A stretch of 64,000 nucleotides of DNA from Gordonia hongkongensis (GTDB taxonomy: Bacteria > Actinomycetota > Actinomycetes > Mycobacteriales > Mycobacteriaceae), in assembly GCF_023078355.1 (NCBI RefSeq), contig NZ_CP095553.1:1-64000 (forward strand). Reading direction: 5' to 3'. Below, in pieces: positions 45,327-55,053 of the stretch. Under the pieces are notes generated by a model. That model was not told the origin of the DNA and did not search any database. It was given only the letters and a program-made list of their open reading frames with translations. The position numbers and the translations under genes are program-made. Each line of letters opens with the position of its first letter. The stretch's first letter is position 1.

Positions 45327-47917
45327 CAGAGCACCTCGGGGGTCAGGGTCTTCGTGGTCGTCTGCGTCTTCTTCTGCGGGGTGGTGGTCGAGCTGGCGGT
45401 TTGGCGGTCGGTACGGAACGAGCGCAGGACTTTGATACGGCCCACGGCGCCAGAGGCATCGCGCATGTAGCCTTCGCCGCGGCGTTCTGGCTTGACGTAG
45501 GGCTTGTCGGTGGCGTGCCGTGCTGGACGGGTGATCGGAGCGGTGTTGGTGGTGTATTCCTCCAGGACGTCTTCGGCGTCGGGGTCCAGCCCAACCCAGT
45601 CCAGGGCTTTGCGGGCGAGAGTTTTGTCAGTGTGACGCATTGCGACGCGGGTCTTGAGTAGGCCGCGCAGTTCCTGACTGCCGAATTCGCAGTCCTGATC
45701 GCCGAGGATCGCTGCGGCCTTTTCTTTGCGGCCGCGTTTGACGACTTCGGTGATGATCTCCAGACCGTCGGCGCCGGAAAGGATGTGAGCGACCTCGTCG
45801 GTAACCAGCGCCGACATCTGGGCGGGGTCGGCGTACATGATGCCTTGCGACAGTTTGGCGATGTGGGTGTAGATGACGTGGCCGTACTGCTTTTCCGGGG
45901 TCAGGTTGTCGAACAGGTGCTCTTTTTCCATCTGCTCCCGGGAAGGCAGTGAGACGTCCTGGGTGCGGAACACGATCGCGGGTGCGTCGATCGGCAGCGG
46001 CGGCAGGGTCTCGTCGAACAGGGCACGGGCGTAGGTCTTGCGGGAATGGACCTCCAGGGCGCGGCCTACCTCGAGCGCGCCGTCGAGGGCGCATTCGCCC
46101 GAGAGCAGGTGTTTGACCATTCCGCCGGTACCGAGGTAGGGGTGGCGGGCGCGGTAGCTCTCCGAAAGAACCTCGGACAGCAAGGTTGCGCGCGAGTCTT
46201 GCACCCGCAGTCGCAGCAGTGCGCGCAGGATGGTCTCGGTCTGTTCAGCACCTTTGGCCCCGCCGAAGATGAGCAACGGATCGAGGCTGTAGCCCGCGTC
46301 GACCATGTCGACGACGACCGCATGCGCCACTGAACTGGCCCAGCGGGCGTACTCCCCTGAGGCCGACTGGTCGATCACCAGGACCTGTCCGCCGCGATCG
46401 ACGATCTGGCCGGCGACGAGCTTGATGAACTCAGACTTGCCGGCGCCGAGTTCACCGGTGACGCCGACCGAGTTCGACACGTCACGTTCGGTCAGCGCCG
46501 AGACGTCGTAGTGCACCGCACTGGGGACGTGAGTGGTGATGCACAGCGCCAGCAGCGGCCCGCTCGGATCGCCCAGGGAGGCCGCGACGACGGGAACGAA
46601 CGCGCCGAATTTGCCGCTGGTGGTGATCTGGGTGAACTCGGCGAGCACCCGGGGCGCCGGCGCGCCGGGCACCATCGCCCACCACAGGTCCTCTTGGTAT
46701 CCCAACGGCTGGGCGAGGCGGAACTGCTGGCTGGCGAACTCGGTGGCCAGCGCGGTTGCCGCGGCCTGGGCAGCCGCCGCGGTGGTGCCGGAGGTGGCGA
46801 AGATCGCTGTCCAGCCGACCTCGATCTCATTCTTGTCTGATTCGAGCAGGGTGGAGTACTCGGCGAGCGCTTCGGCAGCGACGTCGAGGACACTGCGGCC
46901 GGTGGAGAGTTCCCCTTCGCGCTGGTGGAACTGGTCATTGAGCTGTTTGAGCGCTTTGCGGTTGCGACGCAGCACATCTCCCCCGGCGCGGGTGACGATC
47001 CGCAGGGCGAAATCGACGTCGACCGGGATCTTGGCGTCCGGGCGCGCCGGGTCCTCGACGGTGATGGATTCGGCCAGGGTGAAGAACTCCGAACCGGGAA
47101 AGTGGGTGCCGCCGGCGGGAGTGTCGGTGATGACCGACAGCGTCTGATAGGACGGCGGGGGCGGGTCGACCTCCCACGGGGTGTCGATCTTGAGCACGGT
47201 GGTGAACCTCGATGGTTTGGACTTCCCGCCCGAGTCAGCTCGGTCACTCAGGGCGCCCTCGTCGAGCCGAGCAGCCGTCAACGCGCCGGCTGTTTTCGAT
47301 TCAGGAGTGTCGGCGGCCACCGGAACATCGGGATCGACGAACAGGCCGCGTCGCAGCATGTGATTCCACAACCACACCGCTTGCGCCGGGGTGGTCGGGA
47401 CGGGGTTGAAGACCGCGGGAATGCTCGCCGCGATCCGGCGGGCCTGCTCGCGGCGAGCCAGCAGCTCCTCGGCCGGCACTCGGGAGTGCGGCAGCCCCAG
47501 GATTTCCGTGGCCGAATGCCAGATGGCGCGCCCGGCAGTCGCGGCCTTCTCTTTCACCGAGGTGCCCGTCAGTGGCACCGAGAGCCAGTACACGCGGGTG
47601 CCGGGGCGGAACTGGCCGATACTGCCCAGGGTGGCTTCGCATTCGGACAGCCATGCCTCGTGTTCGTCGAGGTCGACCCCGTCGAGCATGCGTTGCACGA
47701 TCAGTTCCGGGGTCTCATCGGCGGTGAGTCCCAGCAGGATCGCCTCGCCGGGTAGGGCGCGCGCCAGCATCGTGTGGGCGTTGCGGACCCCTTCCTTGTC
47801 AGCCAGGCGCCGGTAGCGATATGGCAGGCCTTCGAGGAGGTAGTCGGCCCATACCGTGCCGTCGCGGGTGAAGCGCAGGTTGCCGGTGAGGGCGTAGGTC
47901 GGTTGACGCTGCACCAC
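45326..47917 (-). CDS. VirB4-like conjugation ATPase
   Basis: 863 residues from GTG 47917 (AAGGAG eight bases upstream). Walker A GELGAGKS is coded near 46,440-46,470 after a long N-terminal domain; a Walker B-type hydrophobic strand (VLVIDQSAS) follows. VirB4 energises pilus assembly and DNA transfer. Position between VirB6-like and TcpE-like genes supports this. Confidence 0.85.
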   Translation of the reverse strand: MVQRQPTYALTGNLRFTRDGTVWADYLLEGLPYRYRRLADKEGVRNAHTMLARALPGEAILLGLTADETPELIVQRMLDGVDLDEHEAWLSECEATLGSIGQFRPGTRVYWLSVPLTGTSVKEKAATAGRAIWHSATEILGLPHSRVPAEELLARREQARRIAASIPAVFNPVPTTPAQAVWLWNHMLRRGLFVDPDVPVAADTPESKTAGALTAARLDEGALSDRADSGGKSKPSRFTTVLKIDTPWEVDPPPPSYQTLSVITDTPAGGTHFPGSEFFTLAESITVEDPARPDAKIPVDVDFALRIVTRAGGDVLRRNRKALKQLNDQFHQREGELSTGRSVLDVAAEALAEYSTLLESDKNEIEVGWTAIFATSGTTAAAAQAAATALATEFASQQFRLAQPLGYQEDLWWAMVPGAPAPRVLAEFTQITTSGKFGAFVPVVAASLGDPSGPLLALCITTHVPSAVHYDVSALTERDVSNSVGVTGELGAGKSEFIKLVAGQIVDRGGQVLVIDQSASGEYARWASSVAHAVVVDMVDAGYSLDPLLIFGGAKGAEQTETILRALLRLRVQDSRATLLSEVLSESYRARHPYLGTGGMVKHLLSGECALDGALEVGRALEVHSRKTYARALFDETLPPLPIDAPAIVFRTQDVSLPSREQMEKEHLFDNLTPEKQYGHVIYTHIAKLSQGIMYADPAQMSALVTDEVAHILSGADGLEIITEVVKRGRKEKAAAILGDQDCEFGSQELRGLLKTRVAMRHTDKTLARKALDWVGLDPDAEDVLEEYTTNTAPITRPARHATDKPYVKPERRGEGYMRDASGAVGRIKVLRSFRTDRQTASSTTTPQKKTQTTTKTLTPEVL

Positions 47918-47940
47918 AACGCCACTCCTTTCGGTCTGGT

Positions 47941-48417
47941 CTATCGAGTCGTCGTGTGGGGATGGGGTGTGGGCGGGGTGGGCCAGATGTAGGCCGCGGC
48001 CGGCACCACATGTGGGCGGCCGCGCTTTCGGCGGATCGCCGCGGTCGGCGACAGTGACGCGCGGTCGGCAGTCGTTCGGGTCTCCGCCTCCGCGCTGAGG
48101 GCGCGCGCGGCCCCTGCTGCAACCGACAAGGGGCTCCGCCCACCCGGGCGGATGCGGCCGAGGAGTACCACCGTGCCGACGACCACGGTGACCACCAGCA
48201 CGATCGACCACTGCAAGCCCAGCTGGCTCCACCACACGCCGCGGGTCAGATACAGCCCGACCAGGGCTCCTGCACCGCCGACGAACTGGGTCAGCGTGTA
48301 GGGGCCACCGGCGATGCGTTTGCCGTCCGGGGTCTTACCGATCAGCTGCGGGAACTTGCGCGCCGCGGTGAAGTTGCGGATGACCTCAGCGGGTTGCTGC
48401 TGCTGTGGGTTGGTCAT
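47941..48417 (-). CDS. TcpE/PrgI-like membrane protein
   Basis: 158 residues. RIAGGPYTLTQFVGG followed by two adjacent membrane segments (~45-90) is the layout of TcpE/PrgI-type proteins (VirB3 equivalents) that precede VirB4 in Gram-positive systems. The C-terminal third is disordered. Confidence 0.6.
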   Translation of the reverse strand: MTNPQQQQPAEVIRNFTAARKFPQLIGKTPDGKRIAGGPYTLTQFVGGAGALVGLYLTRGVWWSQLGLQWSIVLVVTVVVGTVVLLGRIRPGGRSPLSVAAGAARALSAEAETRTTADRASLSPTAAIRRKRGRPHVVPAAAYIWPTPPTPHPHTTTR

Positions 48418-48469
48418 ACCTGCCACGCATCCGGGAAGGAGATCGCGTCGCTGTGGTGGTGGACGCAGG

Positions 48470-48898
48470 TCATAGCCGCGCTCCGTCGACGACGACGTCG
48501 GTGACCGTGCGATGTGCCGTCGGCGCGACTCCTGGCTGAACCAGCGGCGTACTGCGCGCCAAGACCACCACCGGGTGCTCCCCGCTGGTGTCGAGCCGCA
48601 CGGTCGTCGCTGCCAGCTCGGGTGCAGGTGCCAGTTGGCCTGAGGAGTTTTCGACGGTCTCGCCGGTCTTCTCCGACAGGAAGTCCATGTTGTTGAGTCC
48701 CCAGAGGATCGCGGCGCCGCCGACAACCGCGACGATTCCCGCGACCAAGCCGCCCCGGACGAATTCCTTGAGGACCATGTAGACGGCGAAGCCGCCGCCG
48801 ACGGTCAGCAACGCTTTGATGACGTCGCCGGTGAGGTTGTTGAAGGTGTCGATGAGCCCGTCGGCCAGAACGATCTGGGTGGCTGTCTCGGTGATCAT
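48470..48898 (-). CDS. VirB2/TcpD-like small membrane protein
   Basis: 142 residues; two membrane segments (~27-47 and 50-68) with a short loop, then an extracytoplasmic tail. Location beside VirB3/VirB4 equivalents suggests a pilin-like or channel subunit. AAGGA upstream of ATG 48898. Confidence 0.55.
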   Translation of the reverse strand: MITETATQIVLADGLIDTFNNLTGDVIKALLTVGGGFAVYMVLKEFVRGGLVAGIVAVVGGAAILWGLNNMDFLSEKTGETVENSSGQLAPAPELAATTVRLDTSGEHPVVVLARSTPLVQPGVAPTAHRTVTDVVVDGARL

Positions 48899-48952
48899 GA
48901 GGAGTCCTTTCGCATGTGGAGTGGTCGGTGATGGGTTGATGGGGCAAGGGGG

Positions 48953-50374
48953 TTATCGAGGTCCCAGATCGATGCCGCCGGGGCCGAGTAGTGATCCACC
49001 ACCGCAGCCGGATGACGGTGTTGAGGTGGGGGCAGAGGTGGAGCCGCGCGGGCTGCTCGGCTCGCTGGTCACTGTGGGCAGGACGTCGTCAGAGCCCGCC
49101 TCGTCATCACCGCCACCGCGGCCGGAGTCAGAGGTTGGTTCGCTGCTGGCGGGAGCAGAAGTCTCCGCGCCGGTCGGAGTGTCGGCGTTCTCGTCCTCCT
49201 CGCCGGCCAGCGAGGACGCGACGTCTGATCCGTTGACGCCGGCCGCCGGGGCGGGATCGAGTGCGCTGACTTCCCAGCGGCCCGCGCGTGCAGCCATCGT
49301 CAGGGCATAGGCCCCAGTGAGTGCATCTGTGGAGCTGGCGGTCCCGGGTGGTTGTTGGGAGATGGTGAGCAGCAGTCGTGCTCGTTGGCCATCAGCCGGG
49401 GTCTCAGCAGAGTCCCCGAGGGACTTCTGCGTGCGGGCTCCGATGACGGAGATGGAGGCGTACGGGGCCGGGGTGATCGCACCGAGGTTGGTTCCAGGGC
49501 TGGTGAAGCGGGTGACGTCGCCGTCACCGGTGAGCATGGCTGAGAGGAATCCTTGTGCGGCGGTGACGATCGCGGCGTTAGAGCTGAGCTGGTTGGAGTA
49601 GTCGAGGTTGACTGTCAGGCCGGTGGAGGGTGCCGGTACAGCGGCGGGCATCGCCATCGCGCGCACCCCTTTGTCTGACACCACCACTGGCACCTGGAAG
49701 TAGCGGCGGGTTGCGGTGTCAGCGCCGGCGGGGGTGACTTCGGCGGACACGGTCACCGCGTAGGTGTCGGCGCCGTCGACCCCAGACACTTCACGCACTC
49801 CGGCGATGTGGGTGTCGGCGGACTCGTAGAGCGCTTGCGCCGGCAGCGCGCCGGTCCCGGCATCCACGTCGACGAAGCGTTGCAGCGATCCCTCGTCACC
49901 GCGGTGGGTGGTCAGCCAGGCCGAGACGAACTGCTGGGCGAGGTCACTGGCTGCGAACTGGGCGGTGTTATCGACCGCTGACACAGCAGGCGGCGCCACT
50001 ACTTCTGGGGCCGCTGATGATCCGCCGCTGAGGTACAACGCGATAGGTCCTGACACCAGCGCCGCGATCACCGCCGCCCGCGCGGCGTGGGTCATCAGCC
50101 GTTGTGTGCTGGTGCCGTTAGCGCGAGCAATGAACTCCTCGTCCTCAGGACTGTGATCCGCCGAACTGGCGGCCTGGGCATCGGAGCCTTCGTGACGGCG
50201 CAGTATCCGGGGGACACTGAGCTGGCCGCGTAGCCGCGCTAACCGCTCCCCCCGCGACAGTGCGGTGTCGTCGTCGTGGAGGTCGCTATCGACCGGGTCC
50301 TGATCGAGCGCAGGGGCGGGGAATTCAAAGACTCCACGCAGGTCACCCTCGGGGCGTTGCTCCGTCGATGTCAC
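48953..50374 (-). CDS. TcpC/VirB8-like transfer protein
   Basis: 473 residues: cytoplasmic ~95, membrane segment (~98-118), two NTF2-like domains (DLAQQFVSAWLTTHRGD... and IVTAAQGFLSAMLTGDGDV...) and a Ser/Gly-rich tail. Tandem NTF2 domains are typical of TcpC of Gram-positive conjugation. GTG 50374. A GAGAC-type leader motif lies 7-20 bp upstream. Confidence 0.75.
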   Translation of the reverse strand: MTSTEQRPEGDLRGVFEFPAPALDQDPVDSDLHDDDTALSRGERLARLRGQLSVPRILRRHEGSDAQAASSADHSPEDEEFIARANGTSTQRLMTHAARAAVIAALVSGPIALYLSGGSSAAPEVVAPPAVSAVDNTAQFAASDLAQQFVSAWLTTHRGDEGSLQRFVDVDAGTGALPAQALYESADTHIAGVREVSGVDGADTYAVTVSAEVTPAGADTATRRYFQVPVVVSDKGVRAMAMPAAVPAPSTGLTVNLDYSNQLSSNAAIVTAAQGFLSAMLTGDGDVTRFTSPGTNLGAITPAPYASISVIGARTQKSLGDSAETPADGQRARLLLTISQQPPGTASSTDALTGAYALTMAARAGRWEVSALDPAPAAGVNGSDVASSLAGEEDENADTPTGAETSAPASSEPTSDSGRGGGDDEAGSDDVLPTVTSEPSSPRGSTSAPTSTPSSGCGGGSLLGPGGIDLGPR

Positions 50375-50380
50375 CAGCTT

Positions 50381-50394
50381 GACCCTTTCGTCTC
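50381..50394 (-). promoter_or_regulatory. GAGAC-type leader motif, transfer-gene copy
   Basis: Minus-strand GAGACGAAAGGGTC, a shortened version of the leader hairpin (loop GAAAGG) immediately before GTG 50374. It contains AAAGGG, so here the motif itself may supply the ribosome binding site. Confidence 0.45.
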
Positions 50395-50760
50395 ACACGA
50401 TCCGTCCAATCGCGTCGCGTCGTGCACTTATTTGTGGAGTCTACTCACGTTGGTTACTCGTCGCGAAGGGTTTGGGTGGCGTGTTGCGTGCAGGTGAGCG
50501 CCCGTCACGTCTGGCACCGGCAGGATCGAAGGCGCATCACACGGCATTCCACAGGACCTTCTGCTGCGGGGATGTCGCAGCGGCGGCGCCCAGTATGCAG
50601 AGACACGGCGACAAGCGAGCGCACCCTGGGGGCAGGCCCTACCCAGCAACACCTGGCATGCGATGCCGACACTAGGACAGATCGCTACGCCCGTGAGTAG
50701 GCTTGCCTCAACAATTTTCGAGGTCTGACGCGGCTTGCGGGGCACTCCCCCTTCGGGGGC

Positions 50761-50804
50761 AGAGCGGCGGCTACGGGTCGCTCGCGACCCTACGCCGCCG
50801 CTCT
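50761..50804. repeat. 44-bp two-tier palindrome
   Basis: Outer arms AGAGCGGCGG/CCGCCGCTCT enclose inner arms GGGTCGC/GCGACCC with small bulges (CTAC/TACG). It can form a cruciform or a bidirectional terminator; it also fits nic-proximal inverted repeats of origins of transfer. Confidence 0.6.
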
Positions 50805-51026
50805 GACGTCTGGGAAACATCTCGCAGCGCGTCGGCGTGTCGGAGACGGTCAGCCCGGGCCATGTCGCACACCCGACCCGCAAGCGAAGGCGGGAACCAG
50901 GGCGTCCATCTCCAGCCGCCAAGGGAGACGCAAACACGCCGAATGTGCAGTTATTTGTGTGTTGTGTTTGCCTGATGTGGTTAGCTTGATTGCAATGTCG
51001 GAGTATTCGAATGATGGGTTGTAGCG

Positions 51027-53327
51027 ATGGGAAGTTCGGGGTCCTCTGATCCGGCTGCTCGGTTCGTGCAGCAGGTGGTCGATGACATCGGTGGCGCATT
51101 GACGCACCGCGCCCAGCGGCCTCGTCAGAGCGGCACTGATGGTGTCGGAGTTCGTCTGCCTTCGTTTGTGCCGGTCAGTCCGGCGATAGCTGCCGTCACC
51201 GTGTTGGCCGTCGAAGCTGATCCGCTCGGTGACTGGCTCCTGAACACCGCGGGTGATCTACCTGTGACGGCACAGGTGGTGTCGGTGCTCGACCAGCTGT
51301 CGGGATGGCAGGCAGCCGCGGTCACTGCCACCGTGGGGGCGGTCGCAGTAGATGGGCTGCGCTGGTATGCGTTTCGGCATCGTCGTGCGATCACCAACAT
51401 GGTTGCTTCGACCACCCATCTGACTCCTAAACGGGTACGGGTTCGACATCCAGCGGGTATCACCGCGCCGCGACGAGTGATCGTGTCGTTCACCGACGGG
51501 TCGGTCATCAGCGATCGGCGGTACAGCGAACTTGTCGATGCGCTGACCAAGTACGCCAACCGGTACCGCGGTGACTCGCTGGCCCGCCGGTTGCTGCGGG
51601 CGCGGGTGTGGCAGATGCAGGTCGAGTGGCAGGCCGGTAGCGCCCGATTGGTGATCACCCGTGACGACCCGCAATCGCAGACCGCAGGGATGAGCCCGAT
51701 CGTGCAGCGGCTGACTGAAATTCTCGACGAGAAGTTCCCGCTTCCCGAGGCCCGGATCACCCATATCGACCGCGACGAGAGCGGGACCGAGATCGGGTTC
51801 ACGATCTCCTACAAGACCACCCTGTCAGCGGCCTTCCCGGGATTGCAGCAGAAGCTGCGAGAGTCGCTGGTCGCCAGTCTGCCCCGGCACGTCACCGAGG
51901 ACGGGGCGTGGAACTGGTTCGTGGCGGTCATCCCCGAGGAGAACCAGCTCACCATCCGGCTGGCCAAGCCTCTGCCCAGCGGCGTGCGGCACCTGCCGCT
52001 GAGTATCAGTGACTACCGGGAGATGAACGACAAGCAGCTCTACGACATCCCGTATGCCACCGCGGCTGACGGGGTGCTGGCGACCTGGAACATCCACAAG
52101 TCCTCGTCTCGCGGTCACGTGCTCGCGGCAGGCCGAACCGGTGGCGGTAAGACCTCGCTGATCCGGACCCTGATCACCGAAGCGATCGCGCGTGGAGTGC
52201 CGGTGGCCGGCGCGGTGGATGTGAAGATGCTCGAACTCGATGGCTTCGATCAGTACCCGGGTGTGGCGTCGGTGATCTATCACGTCCGCCAGATCGTCGA
52301 GTTCATCAACGCCGTGCACGCGGAGATGGTGGCACGCCGGGAGTTTCTGCACCGTCTGCGTATCCCTGACGAGAACCTGCCGCCGTTCATCGTCGTGCTC
52401 GATGAGTTCTTCGTGATGAGTGCGTTCCTGCGGCGCGCGGCGGCCTACAAGGGCGACAAGGACGACCCTGACGACGAGCAGGCCGTGTTGGCGCGGTTCG
52501 TCAAGAACTCCAATCCGCTGGGCAAGATCGGTGAGATTCTCGCGCTCATCCGAAGCTTGCAGGGCCGCATCATCCTGGGAGTGCAACGCCCTGACGCCAC
52601 CAATTTCGGTGAAGACGCTACCTCGGTGCGCGACAACTTCGGCACCCGCATCTCGCTGTCGAGCCTGTCGCAGCAGGGCGCGGAGATGATGTGGGGTGAT
52701 GCCCACGTGGGACGCGACGTCGACGCCAGTGTGCCCGGGCGCGCCACCGTCGCCGACGCCGAAGGCCGACCGATGCACGCACAGGTGCACTGGACGCCCA
52801 ACCCCGACATGCACCCCAACCGGTGGAACCGCCTGGACTCCGAGGACCAGGAGATCGTGACCGCGCTGCGCGAGGCCGCCATCGCAGGGGCCCAGTTGCA
52901 GAACTTCGTGCCCGAAGTGCGTGAGCACCTACAGAAGGTCGGCGGGTTGATCCGCACTCCCGGCGATGGGCCGATCATGGCGTGCTTCTCCTCAGAGATG
53001 CGCACCTTCCTCACCGAGCAGCGCGAGGCAACCCCCGAACCGCCGGCACCGATCGCCGGCCTCGACCCGACCACCGCCGGAGACGACGGCGTCTACGCCG
53101 CCGACCTGACCGAGGGCATGCGGGTGCACGTCGACGACGACGGAACCGTAGCCACAGTCGTCGCGGTTACCCGGGTCGGCAAGAAGCTCGTGCGCGCGAA
53201 GCTGCGCGACGACGCCAATCCGCGCGTCACCCTCAACGCCGAGTTCGCACCCGACGAAGTCGTCCTCACCGCCGAGCCGGGCGAGGCCGACGCCATCGAT
53301 CTCGACAAAACCAGTTCTGTCGCTTAA
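51027..53327 (+). CDS. FtsK/SpoIIIE-type conjugative coupling ATPase (TcpA/TraB-like)
   Basis: 766 residues. Two hydrophobic segments lie near the N-terminus (~47-65 and ~92-112); an FtsK domain has Walker A GRTGGGKT at residue ~369 and Walker B FIVVLDEF. It recruits plasmid DNA to the channel. The C-terminal ~80 residues (YAADLTEGMRVHVDDDGTVATV onward) form an extra beta domain. ATG 51027. Confidence 0.85.
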   Translation: MGSSGSSDPAARFVQQVVDDIGGALTHRAQRPRQSGTDGVGVRLPSFVPVSPAIAAVTVLAVEADPLGDWLLNTAGDLPVTAQVVSVLDQLSGWQAAAVTATVGAVAVDGLRWYAFRHRRAITNMVASTTHLTPKRVRVRHPAGITAPRRVIVSFTDGSVISDRRYSELVDALTKYANRYRGDSLARRLLRARVWQMQVEWQAGSARLVITRDDPQSQTAGMSPIVQRLTEILDEKFPLPEARITHIDRDESGTEIGFTISYKTTLSAAFPGLQQKLRESLVASLPRHVTEDGAWNWFVAVIPEENQLTIRLAKPLPSGVRHLPLSISDYREMNDKQLYDIPYATAADGVLATWNIHKSSSRGHVLAAGRTGGGKTSLIRTLITEAIARGVPVAGAVDVKMLELDGFDQYPGVASVIYHVRQIVEFINAVHAEMVARREFLHRLRIPDENLPPFIVVLDEFFVMSAFLRRAAAYKGDKDDPDDEQAVLARFVKNSNPLGKIGEILALIRSLQGRIILGVQRPDATNFGEDATSVRDNFGTRISLSSLSQQGAEMMWGDAHVGRDVDASVPGRATVADAEGRPMHAQVHWTPNPDMHPNRWNRLDSEDQEIVTALREAAIAGAQLQNFVPEVREHLQKVGGLIRTPGDGPIMACFSSEMRTFLTEQREATPEPPAPIAGLDPTTAGDDGVYAADLTEGMRVHVDDDGTVATVVAVTRVGKKLVRAKLRDDANPRVTLNAEFAPDEVVLTAEPGEADAIDLDKTSSVA

Positions 53328-53356
53328 CCCACCACCGAAGAGAGGACACCTCTGTC

Positions 53357-53754
53357 ATGGGCATCCTGCGTTCCATCCTCACCCCCGCTCCCGACGAAGT
53401 GGCTGCCGTGCGCACCGCGCTCGACGCCAAAGCCACCAGCGAGCCCGTCGTGCGGGAACAGCGCGCCACACTGTCCAAGCCGGTCCCGACCTGGGCCGCG
53501 CGTATTGACGAAAAACGGAGATCTCACACGCCAGCCTCAACGAACTCGAGGCCGCGATCACCGAACGGTTGCAGCTGCTGGAGACCTACCCTGCCGGACC
53601 GCGGCGAGACAAGGCCATCGAGCGGCATCGCCAAGCCGCCGCCCAGATCGACGCATGGCGCCAAGAGCTACCCGCCGACGTCGGCACCGAGACCCCAAGG
53701 GACACCAGCGAGCACGGCGTCAATCACCACGAGCACGCCCTGTCGGCCATCTGA
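53357..53754 (+). CDS. small protein after the coupling gene, frame-disrupted
   Basis: ATG 53357 (AGAGGA upstream) gives GILRSILTPAPDEVAAVR and runs to ARIDEK. An AAAAA run near 53,512 shifts the frame, and EISHASLNELEAAITERLQL continues to the stop at 53,754. With one added base the product is 132 residues, helical, no family recognised. Confidence 0.6.
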
Positions 53755-53801
53755 TCGGCCCCGCCCGACTGACCCCTCGACCTTGATCTGAGGTTTCTCC
53801 G

Positions 53802-54974
53802 ATGAGTGCATCCACTGTCGACAACGCAGTGGTGGTCACAATCACCTCGGCCACCACCGCCACCACCACTGACGGCATCCAGTTCAGCGCTATCAGCGGC
53901 GCCGAGCTCCAGGAACAGATCCTCGACTACGCCCACCACCTCGCGGCGAGCGACGATCAGCCGGTCCTGCTCGAGCTACGCAATCCTGCAACCGGGCGCG
54001 GCGATGTCATCGAGATGACGCCCGACGGCACATGGCACCCCGCCCACGCCGCCGCCCCAGAACCCGAGCATCCCGAGGCCGCTCAGGTGGAGCCCAGCGC
54101 TCCCCCGCCGGTCGAGATGCACGAGCACCCAATCGCTGACGATGGCGGGCACACCGGCGGCCAGATCGTCGCACCTGCCGCTGCGCCGGACGTGCCCCCT
54201 GTTGTCGATGAGCAGCTGGCCCAGCCTGCCGCTGATGAGGCCGCGAGCCAGCCCGGCCCCGTTGAGGCAGCAGTCGAGCAGGACAGCCCCTGGCGCGGGG
54301 TCACCCCCGGTCACGTCAGCCCGAACGCGCGACCCCGCTCGACACCGACCGCCGAACGTCGCAGTCGAGGCCCCCACGTGCCACCACCAGCTGGTGGTCG
54401 TCTGCGTACCGTCTGGCGGCGCCACCGCACGCCGCTGCTGGTGATTGGTCTGATCACCCTGGTCGCCCTGGTCGGTATCGGGGTCGGCGCCGGGCGGCTC
54501 ATCGGCGCCGCCGGCGGCGACACCACACCTCTCGACCCGGCCACCGCACTAGCTCCACCCGTCGCCACCGCCGACCCGACCTCTGATGAAGTCGAATGTC
54601 CCTCCCGCACAACCGGCGCGCTCACCACCGGCCGTGACCCGGGGAACCAGACGAGTGGGCCGAACGCGATCAAAGCGTTCAACTACGGCTACTACAAGTG
54701 GCGCAGCGGAAACGCTGCTCGCGCGGTGGTGTCGTCGAACGCCAAGGTCGGCACCGCCATCACGTTGCAGAGCTACATCGACGTGCTCGACCCCAATATG
54801 CGCTACTGCCTTGCCATCACCGAAAAGCGCACTGGCCCCCGCAACACCACCGTGTACGAGGTCGTACACACCATCATCCCGGCGGCCGGCGGTGAGCGTC
54901 AGACGTTCCGCCAGGACGTCACCACCACTGTGATCGGCGGCAAGCACTGGGTCTCCGAGATCGACGACAAGTAG
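53802..54974 (+). CDS. membrane-anchored protein with DUF8176-like extracellular domain
   Basis: 390 residues: cytoplasmic Pro/Ala-rich half, one membrane segment (~211-236) and an extracellular domain with VECPS, SGPNAIKAFNYGYYKWRSG and YCLAITEKR, matching a conserved actinobacterial C-terminal domain of unknown function. Probably part of the transfer machinery. Confidence 0.65.
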   Translation: MSASTVDNAVVVTITSATTATTTDGIQFSAISGAELQEQILDYAHHLAASDDQPVLLELRNPATGRGDVIEMTPDGTWHPAHAAAPEPEHPEAAQVEPSAPPPVEMHEHPIADDGGHTGGQIVAPAAAPDVPPVVDEQLAQPAADEAASQPGPVEAAVEQDSPWRGVTPGHVSPNARPRSTPTAERRSRGPHVPPPAGGRLRTVWRRHRTPLLVIGLITLVALVGIGVGAGRLIGAAGGDTTPLDPATALAPPVATADPTSDEVECPSRTTGALTTGRDPGNQTSGPNAIKAFNYGYYKWRSGNAARAVVSSNAKVGTAITLQSYIDVLDPNMRYCLAITEKRTGPRNTTVYEVVHTIIPAAGGERQTFRQDVTTTVIGGKHWVSEIDDK

Positions 54975-55053
54975 AAGTTCCCCGACTTCGGCCCTCAACC
55001 GATTCTCCTCACTCCCACAACACCATTCATCACCACCGAAAGGCGCTTCTGAC

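Larger units (their letters stand above)
50375..51026. other. divergent intergenic region of the transfer genes
   Basis: 652 bp without a convincing gene, between the TcpC-like gene (minus) and the FtsK-like coupling gene (plus). It holds the leader motif (50381-50394), a CCCC-TTCG-GGGG hairpin (50748-50759), a large palindrome (50761-50804) and, from ~50,935, an AT-rich stretch that probably drives the coupling gene. It is a candidate site for oriT, not proven. Confidence 0.5.

Noticed and set aside
41409..54974. A relaxase gene within the transfer region
   Set aside because: No MobA/TraI, MOBF or Rep_trans type HUH or Tyr motif was seen in any product; it may lie outside the window or be absent.
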